A stretch of DNA of 64,000 nt from JACCZR01 sp963830065. GTDB lineage: Bacteria; Actinomycetota; Thermoleophilia; Solirubrobacterales; Thermoleophilaceae. Shown here in pieces: positions 24,519-33,460 of the stretch. The stretch's first letter is position 1; every line of letters begins with the position of its first letter. Location of the stretch: contig CAWHLA010000010.1 of NCBI GenBank assembly GCA_963830065.1, positions 1 through 64,000 on the forward strand, written 5' to 3'. The translations under genes and the position numbers were made by a program. The notes beneath the pieces were generated by a model. That model did not search any database, was not told the origin of the DNA, and saw nothing but the letters and a program-made list of their open reading frames with translations.

Positions 24519-26195
24519 ATGCGCGCCGTCGACGCGATCATCGAGTGTCTGAAGGCCGAGGGCGTTGAGCACGTCTTCGGGATCCCGGGCGGGGCCAACC
24601 TGCCCACCTACGACGCGCTGTACGACGGTGGCGTGCGCCACATCCAGTGCCGCCACGAGCAGGGCGCCGGCCACGCGGCCGAGGGCTACGCGAAGGCATC
24701 AGGACGGGTGGGCGTGGCGCTGGCCACCAGCGGCCCGGGGGCGACCAACCTGGTCACGCCGATCGCCGACGCGATGATGGACTCGGTCCCCACGGTCTTC
24801 ATCACCGGCCAGGTGCGCACCGACCTGATCGGCACCGACGGTTTCCAGGAGGCAGACGTCAGCGGTATCACCCTCCCGATCGTCAAGCACTCGATGATGA
24901 TCCAGGACCCGCGGGAGATCCCCGAGGCGCTGCACACCGCTTTCCACATCGCCGGCACGGGCCGGCCCGGCCCCGTCCTGGTGGACATCCCGCAGGATCT
25001 CTCGCGCGCGGAGATCGACTACGAGCCCGTGGACCGCGTCACGCTCCCCGGCTACCAGCCCACCAGCGAGGGCAACGCCAAGCAGATCCGCCTGGCGGCC
25101 AAGGCGCTGGCCAACGCGCGCCGCCCCGTCATCTACGCCGGCGGCGGAGTGGTCGCGGCCGAGGCGGCCAAGGAGCTCACCGAGCTCGCGGAGTCCGATC
25201 GCTTCCCGGTCACCTGCACGGTCATGGGCCTGGGCGGCTTCCCCGCCCCGCACGACCAGTGGATGGGAATGCTGGGAATGCACGGCACCCGCACCGCCAA
25301 CTACGCGATGGACGAGGCCGACCTCATCTGCTGCGTGGGCGCCCGGTTTGACGACCGCATCACCGGCAAGCTGTCCGAGTTCGCCCCGCGGGCGAAGTTC
25401 ATCCACATCGACGTGGATCCGGCGGAGATCTCCAAGAACGTTCCAGCCCACATCCCGATCGTGGGCGACGCCAAGAAGATCCTCCCCAAGCTGACCCGCG
25501 AGTACCGGGCGCTGGAGACCGACTCGAGCCGCCTGGACGGCTGGTGGGACCGGATCGGCAACTGGCAGGACAAGCACCCGCTGCGCTACGAGGACTCCGA
25601 GGACTCGGAGATCAAGCCGCAGTGGATGGTGCAGGCGCTCTACCAGGCCACCGGCGGCGACGCCATCGTGACCTCCGACGTGGGCCAGCACCAGATGTGG
25701 TGCGCCCAGTACTACGACTTCTCCAAGCCCCGGCGCTGGATCAACTCGGGCGGGCTGGGCACGATGGGCTTCGGCCTTCCCAGCGCGATGGGCGCGAAGG
25801 TCGGCATGCCCGACGACCAGGTCGTCTGCCTCGCCGGCGACGGCTCGCTGATCATGAACGTCCAGGAGCTGGCCACCTGCGTCACCGAGGACATCCCGGT
25901 GAAGGTGTTCATCATGAACAACGGCTACCTGGGCATGGTCCGCCAGTGGCAGGAGCTGTTCTGGGACCGCCGCTACTCGTCGGTCGACATGGGCTCCAGC
26001 CCGGACTGGGTAAAGCTGGCCGAGGCGTTCGGCGCCAAGGGCGTCAAGCTGGAGAAGAAGGAGACCCTGGTCGACGACATGAAGGCCGCGCTGGACGAGG
26101 ACGGCCCGGTCGTGGTGGACGTGCGCGTGACCAAGGAAGAGAACTGCTACCCGATGATCCCGGCCGGCCAGGCCGCGCGGGACATGGTGGGCTAG
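24519..26195 (+). CDS. ilvB: Acetolactate synthase large subunit
   Basis: This 558-residue thiamine-diphosphate enzyme condenses two pyruvates, or pyruvate with 2-ketobutyrate, in the first common step of branched-chain amino-acid synthesis. The ThDP-activating Glu is E47 in CRHEQGAGHAAEGYAK. The C-terminal GDGSLIMNVQELATCV and NNGYLGMVRQWQELF form the ThDP/Mg site. HEQGAGHAAEGYAKASGRVG is diagnostic of ALS. The ATG at 24519 gives MRAVDAIIECLKAEGVEHVFGIPGG, a slightly short but normal N-terminus. The small subunit follows 2 nt later. Confidence 0.96.
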   Translation: MRAVDAIIECLKAEGVEHVFGIPGGANLPTYDALYDGGVRHIQCRHEQGAGHAAEGYAKASGRVGVALATSGPGATNLVTPIADAMMDSVPTVFITGQVRTDLIGTDGFQEADVSGITLPIVKHSMMIQDPREIPEALHTAFHIAGTGRPGPVLVDIPQDLSRAEIDYEPVDRVTLPGYQPTSEGNAKQIRLAAKALANARRPVIYAGGGVVAAEAAKELTELAESDRFPVTCTVMGLGGFPAPHDQWMGMLGMHGTRTANYAMDEADLICCVGARFDDRITGKLSEFAPRAKFIHIDVDPAEISKNVPAHIPIVGDAKKILPKLTREYRALETDSSRLDGWWDRIGNWQDKHPLRYEDSEDSEIKPQWMVQALYQATGGDAIVTSDVGQHQMWCAQYYDFSKPRRWINSGGLGTMGFGLPSAMGAKVGMPDDQVVCLAGDGSLIMNVQELATCVTEDIPVKVFIMNNGYLGMVRQWQELFWDRRYSSVDMGSSPDWVKLAEAFGAKGVKLEKKETLVDDMKAALDEDGPVVVDVRVTKEENCYPMIPAGQAARDMVG

Positions 26196-26197
26196 GC

Positions 26198-26752
26198 ATG
26201 GGCGAGCCGGCCACCAAGGAGGTCCTCAACCTCGACGACCTGCAGACGCCGGGCGGTCACACCGGGCGCAAGCACGTCCTGTCGATCCTCAGCGAGAACA
26301 AGCCCGGCGTGCTGGCCCGAATCGCGGGCCTGTTCGCCCGCCGCGGGTTCAATATCGAGTCTCTGGCCGTCGGCCCGACGGACGACCCGTCGATCTCACG
26401 CTTCACCCTCACCGTCGACGGCGCGGCGCACCCGATCGACCAGGTGACCAAGCAGCTGCACAAGCTGATCAACGTCATCAAGATCCGCGATCTGGAGCCC
26501 AGCGGGACCGTGGCGCGCGAGCTGGCGCTGTTCAAGATCTCGGCCGACGACAACGCGCGCGCCCAGATCATGCAGTTCACGGAGATCTTCCGGGGCAACG
26601 TGGTGGACGTCTCGAAGCGCTCGGTCACGATCGAGGTGACCGGCACCGACGACAAGATCGAGGCCTTCGAGCAGATGGTTCGGCCCTTCGGGCTGATCGA
26701 GATGGTCCGGACGGGCGAGATTGCCGTCTCGCGCGGGCGAGGGACGACCTAG
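26198..26752 (+). CDS. ilvN: Acetolactate synthase regulatory subunit
   Basis: This 184-residue subunit carries an ACT domain (~26-100; KHVLSILSENKPGVLARIAGLFARRGFNIESL) that binds valine for feedback inhibition and activates the catalytic subunit. A C-terminal ALS_ss domain follows (ELALFKISADDNARAQIMQFTEIFRGNVVDVS). It has an N-terminal extension of ~25 residues. The ATG lies 2 nt after ilvB, so the two are coupled. The end overlaps the proposed menF start by 32 nt. Confidence 0.95.
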   Translation: MGEPATKEVLNLDDLQTPGGHTGRKHVLSILSENKPGVLARIAGLFARRGFNIESLAVGPTDDPSISRFTLTVDGAAHPIDQVTKQLHKLINVIKIRDLEPSGTVARELALFKISADDNARAQIMQFTEIFRGNVVDVSKRSVTIEVTGTDDKIEAFEQMVRPFGLIEMVRTGEIAVSRGRGTT

Positions 26753-28181
26753 CCCGTTCTCCCTGGAGCTCGGCGTCCGCGGACGCGAGCTCCTGGGGGC
26801 GAGGGTCGAGCACGCGCTCGCGCTGTCGAGGCGCTCCAGCGCCCAGGCGGTGGCGTCCCTGTCGCTGCCGGTTCCGGCCGCCCTGGACCCCAGCGCCGCG
26901 GTGCTCGGCGCGCGCCGCCCCGACGACCTCTACTTCTGCTTCGAGCAGCCCGGGCGAGACGACAGCGCGCTTGCCGGGCTGGGGTCGGTGGCGACGGTCG
27001 AGGCGTCAGGGGCGGACCGCTTCTCGGCCGTGGTGGCCGACTCGCGCTCGCTCGCGCGCCGCGTGGTGGCGGACGACCCCGCCGAGGACCCCAAGGCGCC
27101 CCCGGGATCGGGCCCCGTGCTGGTCGGCGGCTTCGCCTTCGCCCCGGAGGGCGGTGCGACGCCCGAGTGGTCGTCGTTCCCTGCGGCGCGGCTGGTGCTG
27201 CCCGAGGTGTCCCTCGCCCGACGCGGCGCCGAGGCCAGGCTGACCGTGAGCGTGGCGGTGTGGCCCGACGACCGCCCCGAGGAGGTGGTCCGGCGCGCCG
27301 AGGAGCGGCTGGAGGAGATGCGCCCGTCGGGGATGCCGCTGCTGGACCCCGACCCGGTCGCGCGCCCACGGGTTTCAGGAGCGGCGCCGCCCGCGCACTT
27401 CGAGGGCGCCGTGGCGCGGGCCGTGGAGCGCATCCGCGCCGGCGAGCTGGAGAAGGTGGTGCTGGCCCGGGAGGTGCGGGTGCACACCCGCTCGCCCATC
27501 GACCCCGGGCCGATCGTCGACGCCCTGCGCACCGGGTTCCCGGAGTGCTTCTGCTTCTGCGTGGGGACGCCCGAGGCGGCGTTCGTGGGCGCCTCCCCCG
27601 AGCTGCTGGTGCGGCGCGAGGGCTCGCGGGTGGGGACGATGGCACTGGCCGGGACCACCCGGCGAAGCGCCGACCCCGCCGTCGACGACCACCTCGGCGA
27701 GCAGTTGCGCGCCAGCCCCAAGAACGCCCAGGAGCACCGCATCGTGGCGGACCGCATCCAGCGGCGCCTGGAGCCCGTCTCGCTGTGGGTCACGGCCGCC
27801 GACGGCCCGGTGCTGGTGAAGGTGCAGAACGTGCAGCACCTGGCCACGCCCATCCGCGCCCAGCTCGCCCGGCCGCGGTCGGCGGTGGAGCTGGCCGGCC
27901 TGCTGCATCCCACCCCGGCGGTCGGGGGCGAGCCGCGCGAGGTGGCCGAGCCGCTCATTCCCGAGCTCGAGGGCCTGGACCGCGGCTGGTACGCGGGCCC
28001 GGTGGGCTGGACCGACCTGGCCGAGGACGGCGAGTTCTGCGTGGGCCTGCGGTGCGCGCTGCTCGAAGACCGGGTCGCGCACCTGTACGCCGGGAACGGG
28101 ATCGTGGCCGACTCGGATCCAACCGAGGAGCTGGCCGAGACCGAGGCCAAGCTCGGCGCGCTGCTGCCACTGTTCGCTTAG
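26721..28181 (+). CDS. menF: Isochorismate synthase
   Basis: The 486-residue frame encodes a chorismate-binding enzyme that converts chorismate to isochorismate, the entry to menaquinone. The C-terminal domain has the family core: GELEKVVLAREVRV, FVGASPELLVRREGSRVGTMALAGTTRR, KNAQEHRIVADRI, VQHLATPIRA and HPTPAVGGEPR. The N-terminal ~210 residues are variable. The start is uncertain: TTG 26721 lies inside ilvN, and no ATG or GTG follows for ~120 nt. Nearby menD, menH, menC, menE, menB and menA support MenF over salicylate or entC-type roles. The stop overlaps the convergent PAP2 gene (TTAG). Confidence 0.9.
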   Translation: MPSRAGEGRPSPFSLELGVRGRELLGARVEHALALSRRSSAQAVASLSLPVPAALDPSAAVLGARRPDDLYFCFEQPGRDDSALAGLGSVATVEASGADRFSAVVADSRSLARRVVADDPAEDPKAPPGSGPVLVGGFAFAPEGGATPEWSSFPAARLVLPEVSLARRGAEARLTVSVAVWPDDRPEEVVRRAEERLEEMRPSGMPLLDPDPVARPRVSGAAPPAHFEGAVARAVERIRAGELEKVVLAREVRVHTRSPIDPGPIVDALRTGFPECFCFCVGTPEAAFVGASPELLVRREGSRVGTMALAGTTRRSADPAVDDHLGEQLRASPKNAQEHRIVADRIQRRLEPVSLWVTAADGPVLVKVQNVQHLATPIRAQLARPRSAVELAGLLHPTPAVGGEPREVAEPLIPELEGLDRGWYAGPVGWTDLAEDGEFCVGLRCALLEDRVAHLYAGNGIVADSDPTEELAETEAKLGALLPLFA

Positions 28182-28762
28182 CCGCGCCTGCGCGCGAGCG
28201 CATGCGAGGTGAGCTGGGCCACGCCCGTGCCCAGCAGCGCTCCGGCCATCGCGTCCACGGGGTAGTGCACGCCGGTGTGGACCCGTGAGTAGGCCACCAG
28301 CGCGGCGAGGCCGCGCAGCGCGAGGCCGGTCCGCGGCATCACGTGCGCCACGCCGGTGGCAAAGGCAAACGCTCCCGCCGAGTGCCCGGAGGGAAACGAG
28401 CGCGAGCTCGGCAGCGGCACGTAGCGAGACTCCTGGCGCTCGCTGACGTCGGGGCGGCGCCGGCGCCCCAGCGGGCGCACCACGGCGTTGACGACCGTGG
28501 CCGTGGCTCCCAGTGCCGCCAGGCCGGAGAGGGCGCCGCGGCGTCCGGTGTGACCGCCAGCGACGGCGAGTACGCCGGCGGCACCGATCGACAGGCGGCC
28601 GTAGTCGGCCGCGGGGGAGAGGCGGGCCATCGTCTCGTCGATCGCGGGGCTCGGGGTACGCGCGATCGCGGCGTAGACGGCGTGGTCGAGGCGCTCGGCG
28701 TCCTCCATCCACTTCGGCCGGGGGCGCCCGGCGGGGTCGGCTGGCACGGAGCCACAGTTCAA
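28178..28762 (-). CDS. PAP2-family membrane phosphatase
   Basis: This 194-residue membrane protein carries the three phosphatase motifs: RPLGRRRRP (near 97-105), the PSGH box in SFPSGHSAGAF, and SRVHTGVHYPVD with the catalytic His and Asp. Such enzymes dephosphorylate phosphatidate or undecaprenyl pyrophosphate. The 14 bp divergent gap to a lipid-kinase gene suggests a balanced phosphorylation and dephosphorylation of a lipid, though this is inference. N-terminal hydrophobicity is modest, with helices more evident in the second half. Confidence 0.88.
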   Translation of the reverse strand: MNCGSVPADPAGRPRPKWMEDAERLDHAVYAAIARTPSPAIDETMARLSPAADYGRLSIGAAGVLAVAGGHTGRRGALSGLAALGATATVVNAVVRPLGRRRRPDVSERQESRYVPLPSSRSFPSGHSAGAFAFATGVAHVMPRTGLALRGLAALVAYSRVHTGVHYPVDAMAGALLGTGVAQLTSHALARRRG

Positions 28763-28776
28763 GGCATGCTGATGGT

Positions 28777-30033
28777 ATGGCCCGCAGTCGGTTCGCTGCC
28801 GTGGCCGCGCTGGTGTGCGGCTTCGTCGCCCTCCTCGTGGGCATCGACCTCGCGTTCAGCGACTTCCCCGACGGGCTGGTCCAGCCGCTGCTGCTGGCCG
28901 GGGCGGCGGCAGCTGCGTGGTGGGGTCTGCTGCGCCGGGGCGCGCGGCGCGCCCTGGGCCTCGGGCTCGGCGGCCTGGCCTTCGCGGCGGTGCTGGTGGT
29001 CGCGGTGGTGGACGAGCGTATCGCCGCGGCTCTGGTCGGGCTGGCGGCTATAGCGCTCGGGGTGGCCGCTTCGCGGCGGGCATTCGCGAAGCGCGGCGAC
29101 CTCCCCGCGGCGGAGGCGCCCACCCGGCCCGTGCTGCTGATGAACCCGAAGTCCGGCGGGGGCAAGGCCGAGCGCTTCTCGCTGGACGACGAGGCGCGCA
29201 CCCGCGGCATCGAGGCCGTGGTGCTGAACCGGGACGACGACCTGAACGAGCTGGTCAGCGCCGCGGTGGAGCGCGGCACCGATGCGCTGGCGATGGCGGG
29301 CGGGGACGGGTCGCAGGCGATCGTGGCCGCCCGGGCGGCCGAGCTCGGTCTGCCGTACGCGTGCATCCCCGCCGGCACGCGGAACCACCTGGCGCTGGAC
29401 CTGGGCGTAGACCGCAACGACGTGGTGGGCGCCCTCGACGCGTTCGTGGACGGCGGCGAGATCGTGGTCGACCTGGCCGAGGTCAACGGCCGGGTGTTCG
29501 TGAACAACGTGTCCCTGGGCGTGTACGCGGAAGCGGTTCAGCAGGAGGCCTACCGGGACGCCAAGGTGCGCACCCTGCTCGACACCGTCCCCGACGCGCT
29601 CGGCCCCGAGGCCCAGGCGCAGGCGCTCAGCTGGACCGATGCCTCGACCGGCGAGACCGCGACCAGCCCGGCGATGCTGGTCTCCAACGGGCGCTACCGG
29701 CTGGGCCACGCGGTGGGGTCGGGTACCCGGCCGACCCTCCAGGCCGGCCTGCTGGGGGTGGCGGTGTTCGACACCGAGCACAACCACCGCCCGCACCTGC
29801 CCTGGCGGGAGTGGGGCACCCCCGAGTTCGAGGTGCAGGCCGAGGGCCCGGTATACGCGGGGATCGACGGCGAGGCCGCCCAACTCGACCCGCCGCTGCG
29901 CTTCCGCAGCCTCCCCGGTGCGCTGCGAGTCAGGGTGGCCCGGCAGCATCCGGGCGCCTCGCCCTCGGCGGGCATGCCCAAGGACATGGGTGCGGGTGCG
30001 AAGGCCCTGGTGAGGATCGCGCTCGGCCGCTAA
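28777..30033 (+). CDS. Diacylglycerol kinase-like lipid kinase with N-terminal membrane helices
   Basis: This 418-residue protein has three hydrophobic helices in the first ~98 residues. A DAGK catalytic domain follows, with VLLMNPKSGGGKAERF (119-133) and the nucleotide-binding GGDGS at 175-179. IPAGTRNHLALDLG and NNVSLGVYAEAV are further family signatures. It would phosphorylate diacylglycerol or a related lipid at the membrane. The added helices distinguish it from soluble DgkB. The ATG at 28777 places the first helix after MARSRFAAV. It is divergent from PAP2 and convergent with menD, overlapping it by 4 nt. Confidence 0.88.
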   Translation: MARSRFAAVAALVCGFVALLVGIDLAFSDFPDGLVQPLLLAGAAAAAWWGLLRRGARRALGLGLGGLAFAAVLVVAVVDERIAAALVGLAAIALGVAASRRAFAKRGDLPAAEAPTRPVLLMNPKSGGGKAERFSLDDEARTRGIEAVVLNRDDDLNELVSAAVERGTDALAMAGGDGSQAIVAARAAELGLPYACIPAGTRNHLALDLGVDRNDVVGALDAFVDGGEIVVDLAEVNGRVFVNNVSLGVYAEAVQQEAYRDAKVRTLLDTVPDALGPEAQAQALSWTDASTGETATSPAMLVSNGRYRLGHAVGSGTRPTLQAGLLGVAVFDTEHNHRPHLPWREWGTPEFEVQAEGPVYAGIDGEAAQLDPPLRFRSLPGALRVRVARQHPGASPSAGMPKDMGAGAKALVRIALGR

Positions 30034-31724
30034 CCGGGCTCGGGCCCAAGCGCCGCGCCCACCCGCTCGACCAGCGCCCGGTGCTCGCGCACGCTCGCGG
30101 CGCGGTCGGTCCGGATCTCTACCAGGGCGGGGGAGGCGACCGCCTCGCGGATCTCGTCCGGGGTAGAGGCCAGGCGGTGCTCCAGCCCGGCGAGCGCGGC
30201 GACCTTCTCCAGGTCGATGCCGGAGGGGGTCGCGATGTGCTCCTCGTACAGCGCCGGGTCGGCGTGATCGGCCACCGGCAGGAAGTCGAATATGCCGCCC
30301 CCGCCGTTGTTGGCGCACACCACGGTCAGGTCGGCGCCGGCCCGGCGGGCGGCCAGCAGCCCGCCGAGGTCGTGCAGCAGAGCCAGCTCGCCGGTGAGCA
30401 GGAAGGCCGGGCGGCCCGTGGCCAGCGCGGCGCCGGCCGCGGAGGACGCGGTGCCGTCGATCCCGTTGGCCCCCCGGTTGGCCAGGAAGCGCAGAGGCTT
30501 GGCGGTCGACGGGAAGAAGGCCTCGACGTCGCGGACGGGCATCGATGACGCCGGCCATACGAGGGCGTCCTCCGGCAGGGCTGCCTCCAGCGCAGCCCAT
30601 ACGCGCGGCTCGAAGGGGTCGGGCGCGGCGGCCAGGGACTCGGCCGTGGCGGAGTCGACCGCGCGCCAGGCGTCGAGCCATCCGCCCGCCGGCTGCGGAT
30701 GGCGCGCCTCCAGCGCGGCGGCCAGCGCGCGCAGAGTGGCCGCCGGCGAGCCGTCGAGCACCGCCTCGGCGCGGCGGGTGGGCTCGTGGAAGCCACCATC
30801 GCGATCGAACAGGACCTGAGGCACCCCGCTCAGCCACTCGCGCAGCGGCTTGGACGTCGGGGTGTCGCCCACGCGCAGCACCAGGTCGGCCGGCGGCTGG
30901 GCCAGGCGCAGCCCGACGTCGTAGTGCGCCACGACGTGCGTGCGGTCGTGCTCGCCGCAGCGCACGCCCGAGGTGGGCTCGGCGAGGATCGCCCACCCCG
31001 CCAGCGCCGCCACGCGCGCGGCGGGCTCGGCCACATCCTCGGCCACCGGGCCGCACACGATCGCACCGCGCGGGCTGTCGGCGATGCGCTCGGCGAGCGC
31101 CTGGACTTCGGTGGCGTCGGGGGCGGTGGAGCGTCGCGGGCGCCGCGTCCACGGGCCGCCCTCGGGGCGGCCCTCCCAGACCGAGGCGTCGAAGCCCTCC
31201 TCGGCCACGGGCGCGAGCGGCTCGCGCAGGCCGAAGTTCAGGTGCACCGGGCCGTCCGCGGCGGCATGGACCGCCCGGCAGGCCAGGGCGCGGTAGTGGA
31301 TCGCGGTCTCGCGCCCGGGGTCGTGGTTTCCGACCTCCACGAACCACCTGACCGCGCTGCCGTAGATCTTCACCTGATCGATCGACTGCCCGGCGCCGAC
31401 CTCGCGCAGCTCGGGCGGGCGGTCGGCGGTGAGCACGATCAGCGGAACGCGCGACTCACGGGCCTCGGTCACGGCGGGCAGCAGGTTGGCCGCGGCGGTG
31501 CCGGAGGTGCAGGTGATCGCCACCGGGCGGTCGGTCGCCTTGGCCATGCCGAGGGCGAGGAAGCCCGCGGAGCGCTCGTCGATCACCGACGTGGCCTCGG
31601 TCAGCTCGGCCAGGGTGAGGGCGAGGGGCGCGTTGCGCGAGCCGGGCGAGGTGACCGAGTGGCGCAGCCCGCAGCGCACCAGCTCGTCGACGAAGGCTCG
31701 GAGCGGCGCATAGGTGCGGTTCAT
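30030..31724 (-). CDS. menD: 2-succinyl-5-enolpyruvyl-6-hydroxy-3-cyclohexene-1-carboxylate synthase
   Basis: This 564-residue thiamine-diphosphate enzyme adds 2-oxoglutarate-derived succinic semialdehyde to isochorismate. The MenD N-terminus is clear (VDELVRCGLRHSVTSPGSRNAPLAL), as are DERSAGFLALGMAKAT with the catalytic Glu, AITCTSGTAAANLLPAV, and the C-terminal NNGGGGIFDFLPVA in the ThDP/Mg site. The start ATG 31724 gives MNRTYAPLRAFVDELV. It is divergent from menH, with 15 bp between start codons. Confidence 0.95.
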   Translation of the reverse strand: MNRTYAPLRAFVDELVRCGLRHSVTSPGSRNAPLALTLAELTEATSVIDERSAGFLALGMAKATDRPVAITCTSGTAAANLLPAVTEARESRVPLIVLTADRPPELREVGAGQSIDQVKIYGSAVRWFVEVGNHDPGRETAIHYRALACRAVHAAADGPVHLNFGLREPLAPVAEEGFDASVWEGRPEGGPWTRRPRRSTAPDATEVQALAERIADSPRGAIVCGPVAEDVAEPAARVAALAGWAILAEPTSGVRCGEHDRTHVVAHYDVGLRLAQPPADLVLRVGDTPTSKPLREWLSGVPQVLFDRDGGFHEPTRRAEAVLDGSPAATLRALAAALEARHPQPAGGWLDAWRAVDSATAESLAAAPDPFEPRVWAALEAALPEDALVWPASSMPVRDVEAFFPSTAKPLRFLANRGANGIDGTASSAAGAALATGRPAFLLTGELALLHDLGGLLAARRAGADLTVVCANNGGGGIFDFLPVADHADPALYEEHIATPSGIDLEKVAALAGLEHRLASTPDEIREAVASPALVEIRTDRAASVREHRALVERVGAALGPEPG

Positions 31725-31739
31725 CGCGATAGTGGGGGC

Positions 31740-32456
31740 GTGGCAGCGCCCCTGGTCGTGTTCGTCCCCGGCTTCATGCAGCGCGGAGAGGCCTGGGCGC
31801 CCGTGGCCGACCTCCTGTCCCAACGCTATTCGAGCGTCCTGCTCGACCACGCCGAGCACGACCGCGAGGGGCGCCTGCGCGAGATCGCCGAGGCCGCGGG
31901 GACCGGCGGCGCGGTGTTGTGCGGCTACTCGCTGGGGGGCCGGCTCTCGCTTCAGGCCGCGCTGCGCGAGCCCTCGCGCTACCGCGGCCTGGTGACGCTC
32001 GGGTCCTCCGCCGGGTTGGACTCCCAGGCTGACCGCGAGCAGCGCCAGAACGCCGACGAGCAGCTGGCCTCCTGGATGGAGCGCTCACCGATCGAGGAGG
32101 TCGTGGACGTGTGGGAGCGCCAGCCGCTGTTCGCCGACCAGTCCGAGGTGCTGATCGAGCAGCAGCGCCCGGGCCGGCTCAGCTTCACCGGCGACCAGCT
32201 GGCGGGGCTGCTGCGGACGGCCGGCCAGGGAGTCACCGAGCCGGTCTGGCACCAGCTGCCCGCGCTGGAGCTGCCGCTGCTGTGCCTGGCGGGCGCCCGC
32301 GACGAGCGCTACCTGGGCGCGGCCCGCCGCATGGCCGACCTGGTCCCCGGCGGACGGGTGGAGCCGATCGAGGAAGCCGGCCATGCGGCCCAGCTGCAGC
32401 GGCCCGAGGCCGTGACGGCCCGGATCGAGGCCTTCCTCGTGCGCGTCGAGGCCTAG
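31740..32456 (+). CDS. menH: 2-succinyl-6-hydroxy-2,4-cyclohexadiene-1-carboxylate synthase (alpha/beta hydrolase)
   Basis: This 238-residue alpha/beta hydrolase has nucleophile elbow GYSLGG, acid Asp in CLAGARDERY and His in EEAGHAAQ. MenH removes pyruvate from the MenD product by a Ser-His-Asp mechanism. Family membership alone would allow other esterase activities; position between menD and menC makes MenH the best call. GTG 31740 starts VAAPLVVFVPGFM, with GATAGT just upstream. The stop overlaps menC (CTAG). Confidence 0.87.
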   Translation: MAAPLVVFVPGFMQRGEAWAPVADLLSQRYSSVLLDHAEHDREGRLREIAEAAGTGGAVLCGYSLGGRLSLQAALREPSRYRGLVTLGSSAGLDSQADREQRQNADEQLASWMERSPIEEVVDVWERQPLFADQSEVLIEQQRPGRLSFTGDQLAGLLRTAGQGVTEPVWHQLPALELPLLCLAGARDERYLGAARRMADLVPGGRVEPIEEAGHAAQLQRPEAVTARIEAFLVRVEA

Positions 32457-33460
32457 ACGACCCGTTCGATCACCACGGCCTCCAGCGCCTGGGGGTCGGG
32501 CTCCACGCCCAGGCCGGGCCCCTGGGGCACGGCCATGAGCCCCATGCGCGGGCGGGGGAGCACCCGGGCGAGCCGCGAGTCGAACAGCTCCAACGTGGCC
32601 AGCCCGCAGGCCAGCGACAGGCGCTCGGAGGCGGCCAGCTGCAGGGCGGCGGCGATGCCCCACGGGCCGTCGAGCGTACTCGACAGGTAGGGCTCCAGCC
32701 CGCTGTAGCGCGCCGCCCGCACGGCCTCGCGGGCGGCCCCGAACCCACCCGAGGACGCCAATTTCACGTTCACCGCGTCGCAGGCCCGCAGCTCGGCGGC
32801 CACCCGCACGTCGTCGGGCCCCGCGATCGACTCGTCGGCGGCCAGGGGGACATCGACCTCGGCGCGCAACAGCGCCAGCTCCTCCAGCGTGCGGCAGGGC
32901 TGTTCGACCAGTTGGAGGTCGAAGGGAGCCAGCGTCGCGATCGCGGCCCGCGCCTCGTCCAGGCTCCACGCCCCGTTCGCGTCGATCCGCAGCGCCGGCC
33001 ACGGGCCGATCGCCTCCCGTACCGTGGCCACCCGCTCGAGGTCGTCGGGCAGGCCGACCTTGAGCTTCAGGCACGAATAGCCCTCTCTCACGGCCTCGCG
33101 GGCCCGCCCGGCCATCTCGCCCGGAGGGCCACCCCCCAACGTGCGGTTGACCACGATTGCGTCTGCGCCGGGCTCGCCCAGCGTGCGGTCCTCGCGCCGC
33201 GCCTGGAGATCGAGCTTCGCGAGCTCCTCGGCCGCCCGGGCCTGGGGCAACGCGGCCGCGCCCTCGGTGCGCAGCTCGTCGATCACCGCGTCCAGGCTGA
33301 CGCCGTCGTAGCTCTCCAGCGGCGCCGCCTCGCCGTAGCCGGCCAGCCCCTCGTCGTCCTCGATCCGCAGCAGCGCCAGCTCTCGCGCCGAGACCACCCC
33401 GCCCGAGGTCACGAATGGCTCGCGCAACGGGAGGGACAGCCGCAGCACGGACCGCTTCAC
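32453..33460 (-). CDS. menC: o-Succinylbenzoate synthase
   Basis: This 335-residue enolase-superfamily enzyme dehydrates the MenH product to o-succinylbenzoate. The catalytic Lys is in CLKLKVG, the metal ligands are in RIDANGAW, LVEQPC and ADES, and the second Lys in VNVKLASSGG. GTG 33460 (VKRSVLRLSLPLREPF) overlaps the menA stop as GTGA. It is the third gene of a menB-menA-menC minus-strand operon. Related dipeptide epimerases share the fold, but the operon context supports MenC. Confidence 0.92.
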   Translation of the reverse strand: MKRSVLRLSLPLREPFVTSGGVVSARELALLRIEDDEGLAGYGEAAPLESYDGVSLDAVIDELRTEGAAALPQARAAEELAKLDLQARREDRTLGEPGADAIVVNRTLGGGPPGEMAGRAREAVREGYSCLKLKVGLPDDLERVATVREAIGPWPALRIDANGAWSLDEARAAIATLAPFDLQLVEQPCRTLEELALLRAEVDVPLAADESIAGPDDVRVAAELRACDAVNVKLASSGGFGAAREAVRAARYSGLEPYLSSTLDGPWGIAAALQLAASERLSLACGLATLELFDSRLARVLPRPRMGLMAVPQGPGLGVEPDPQALEAVVIERVV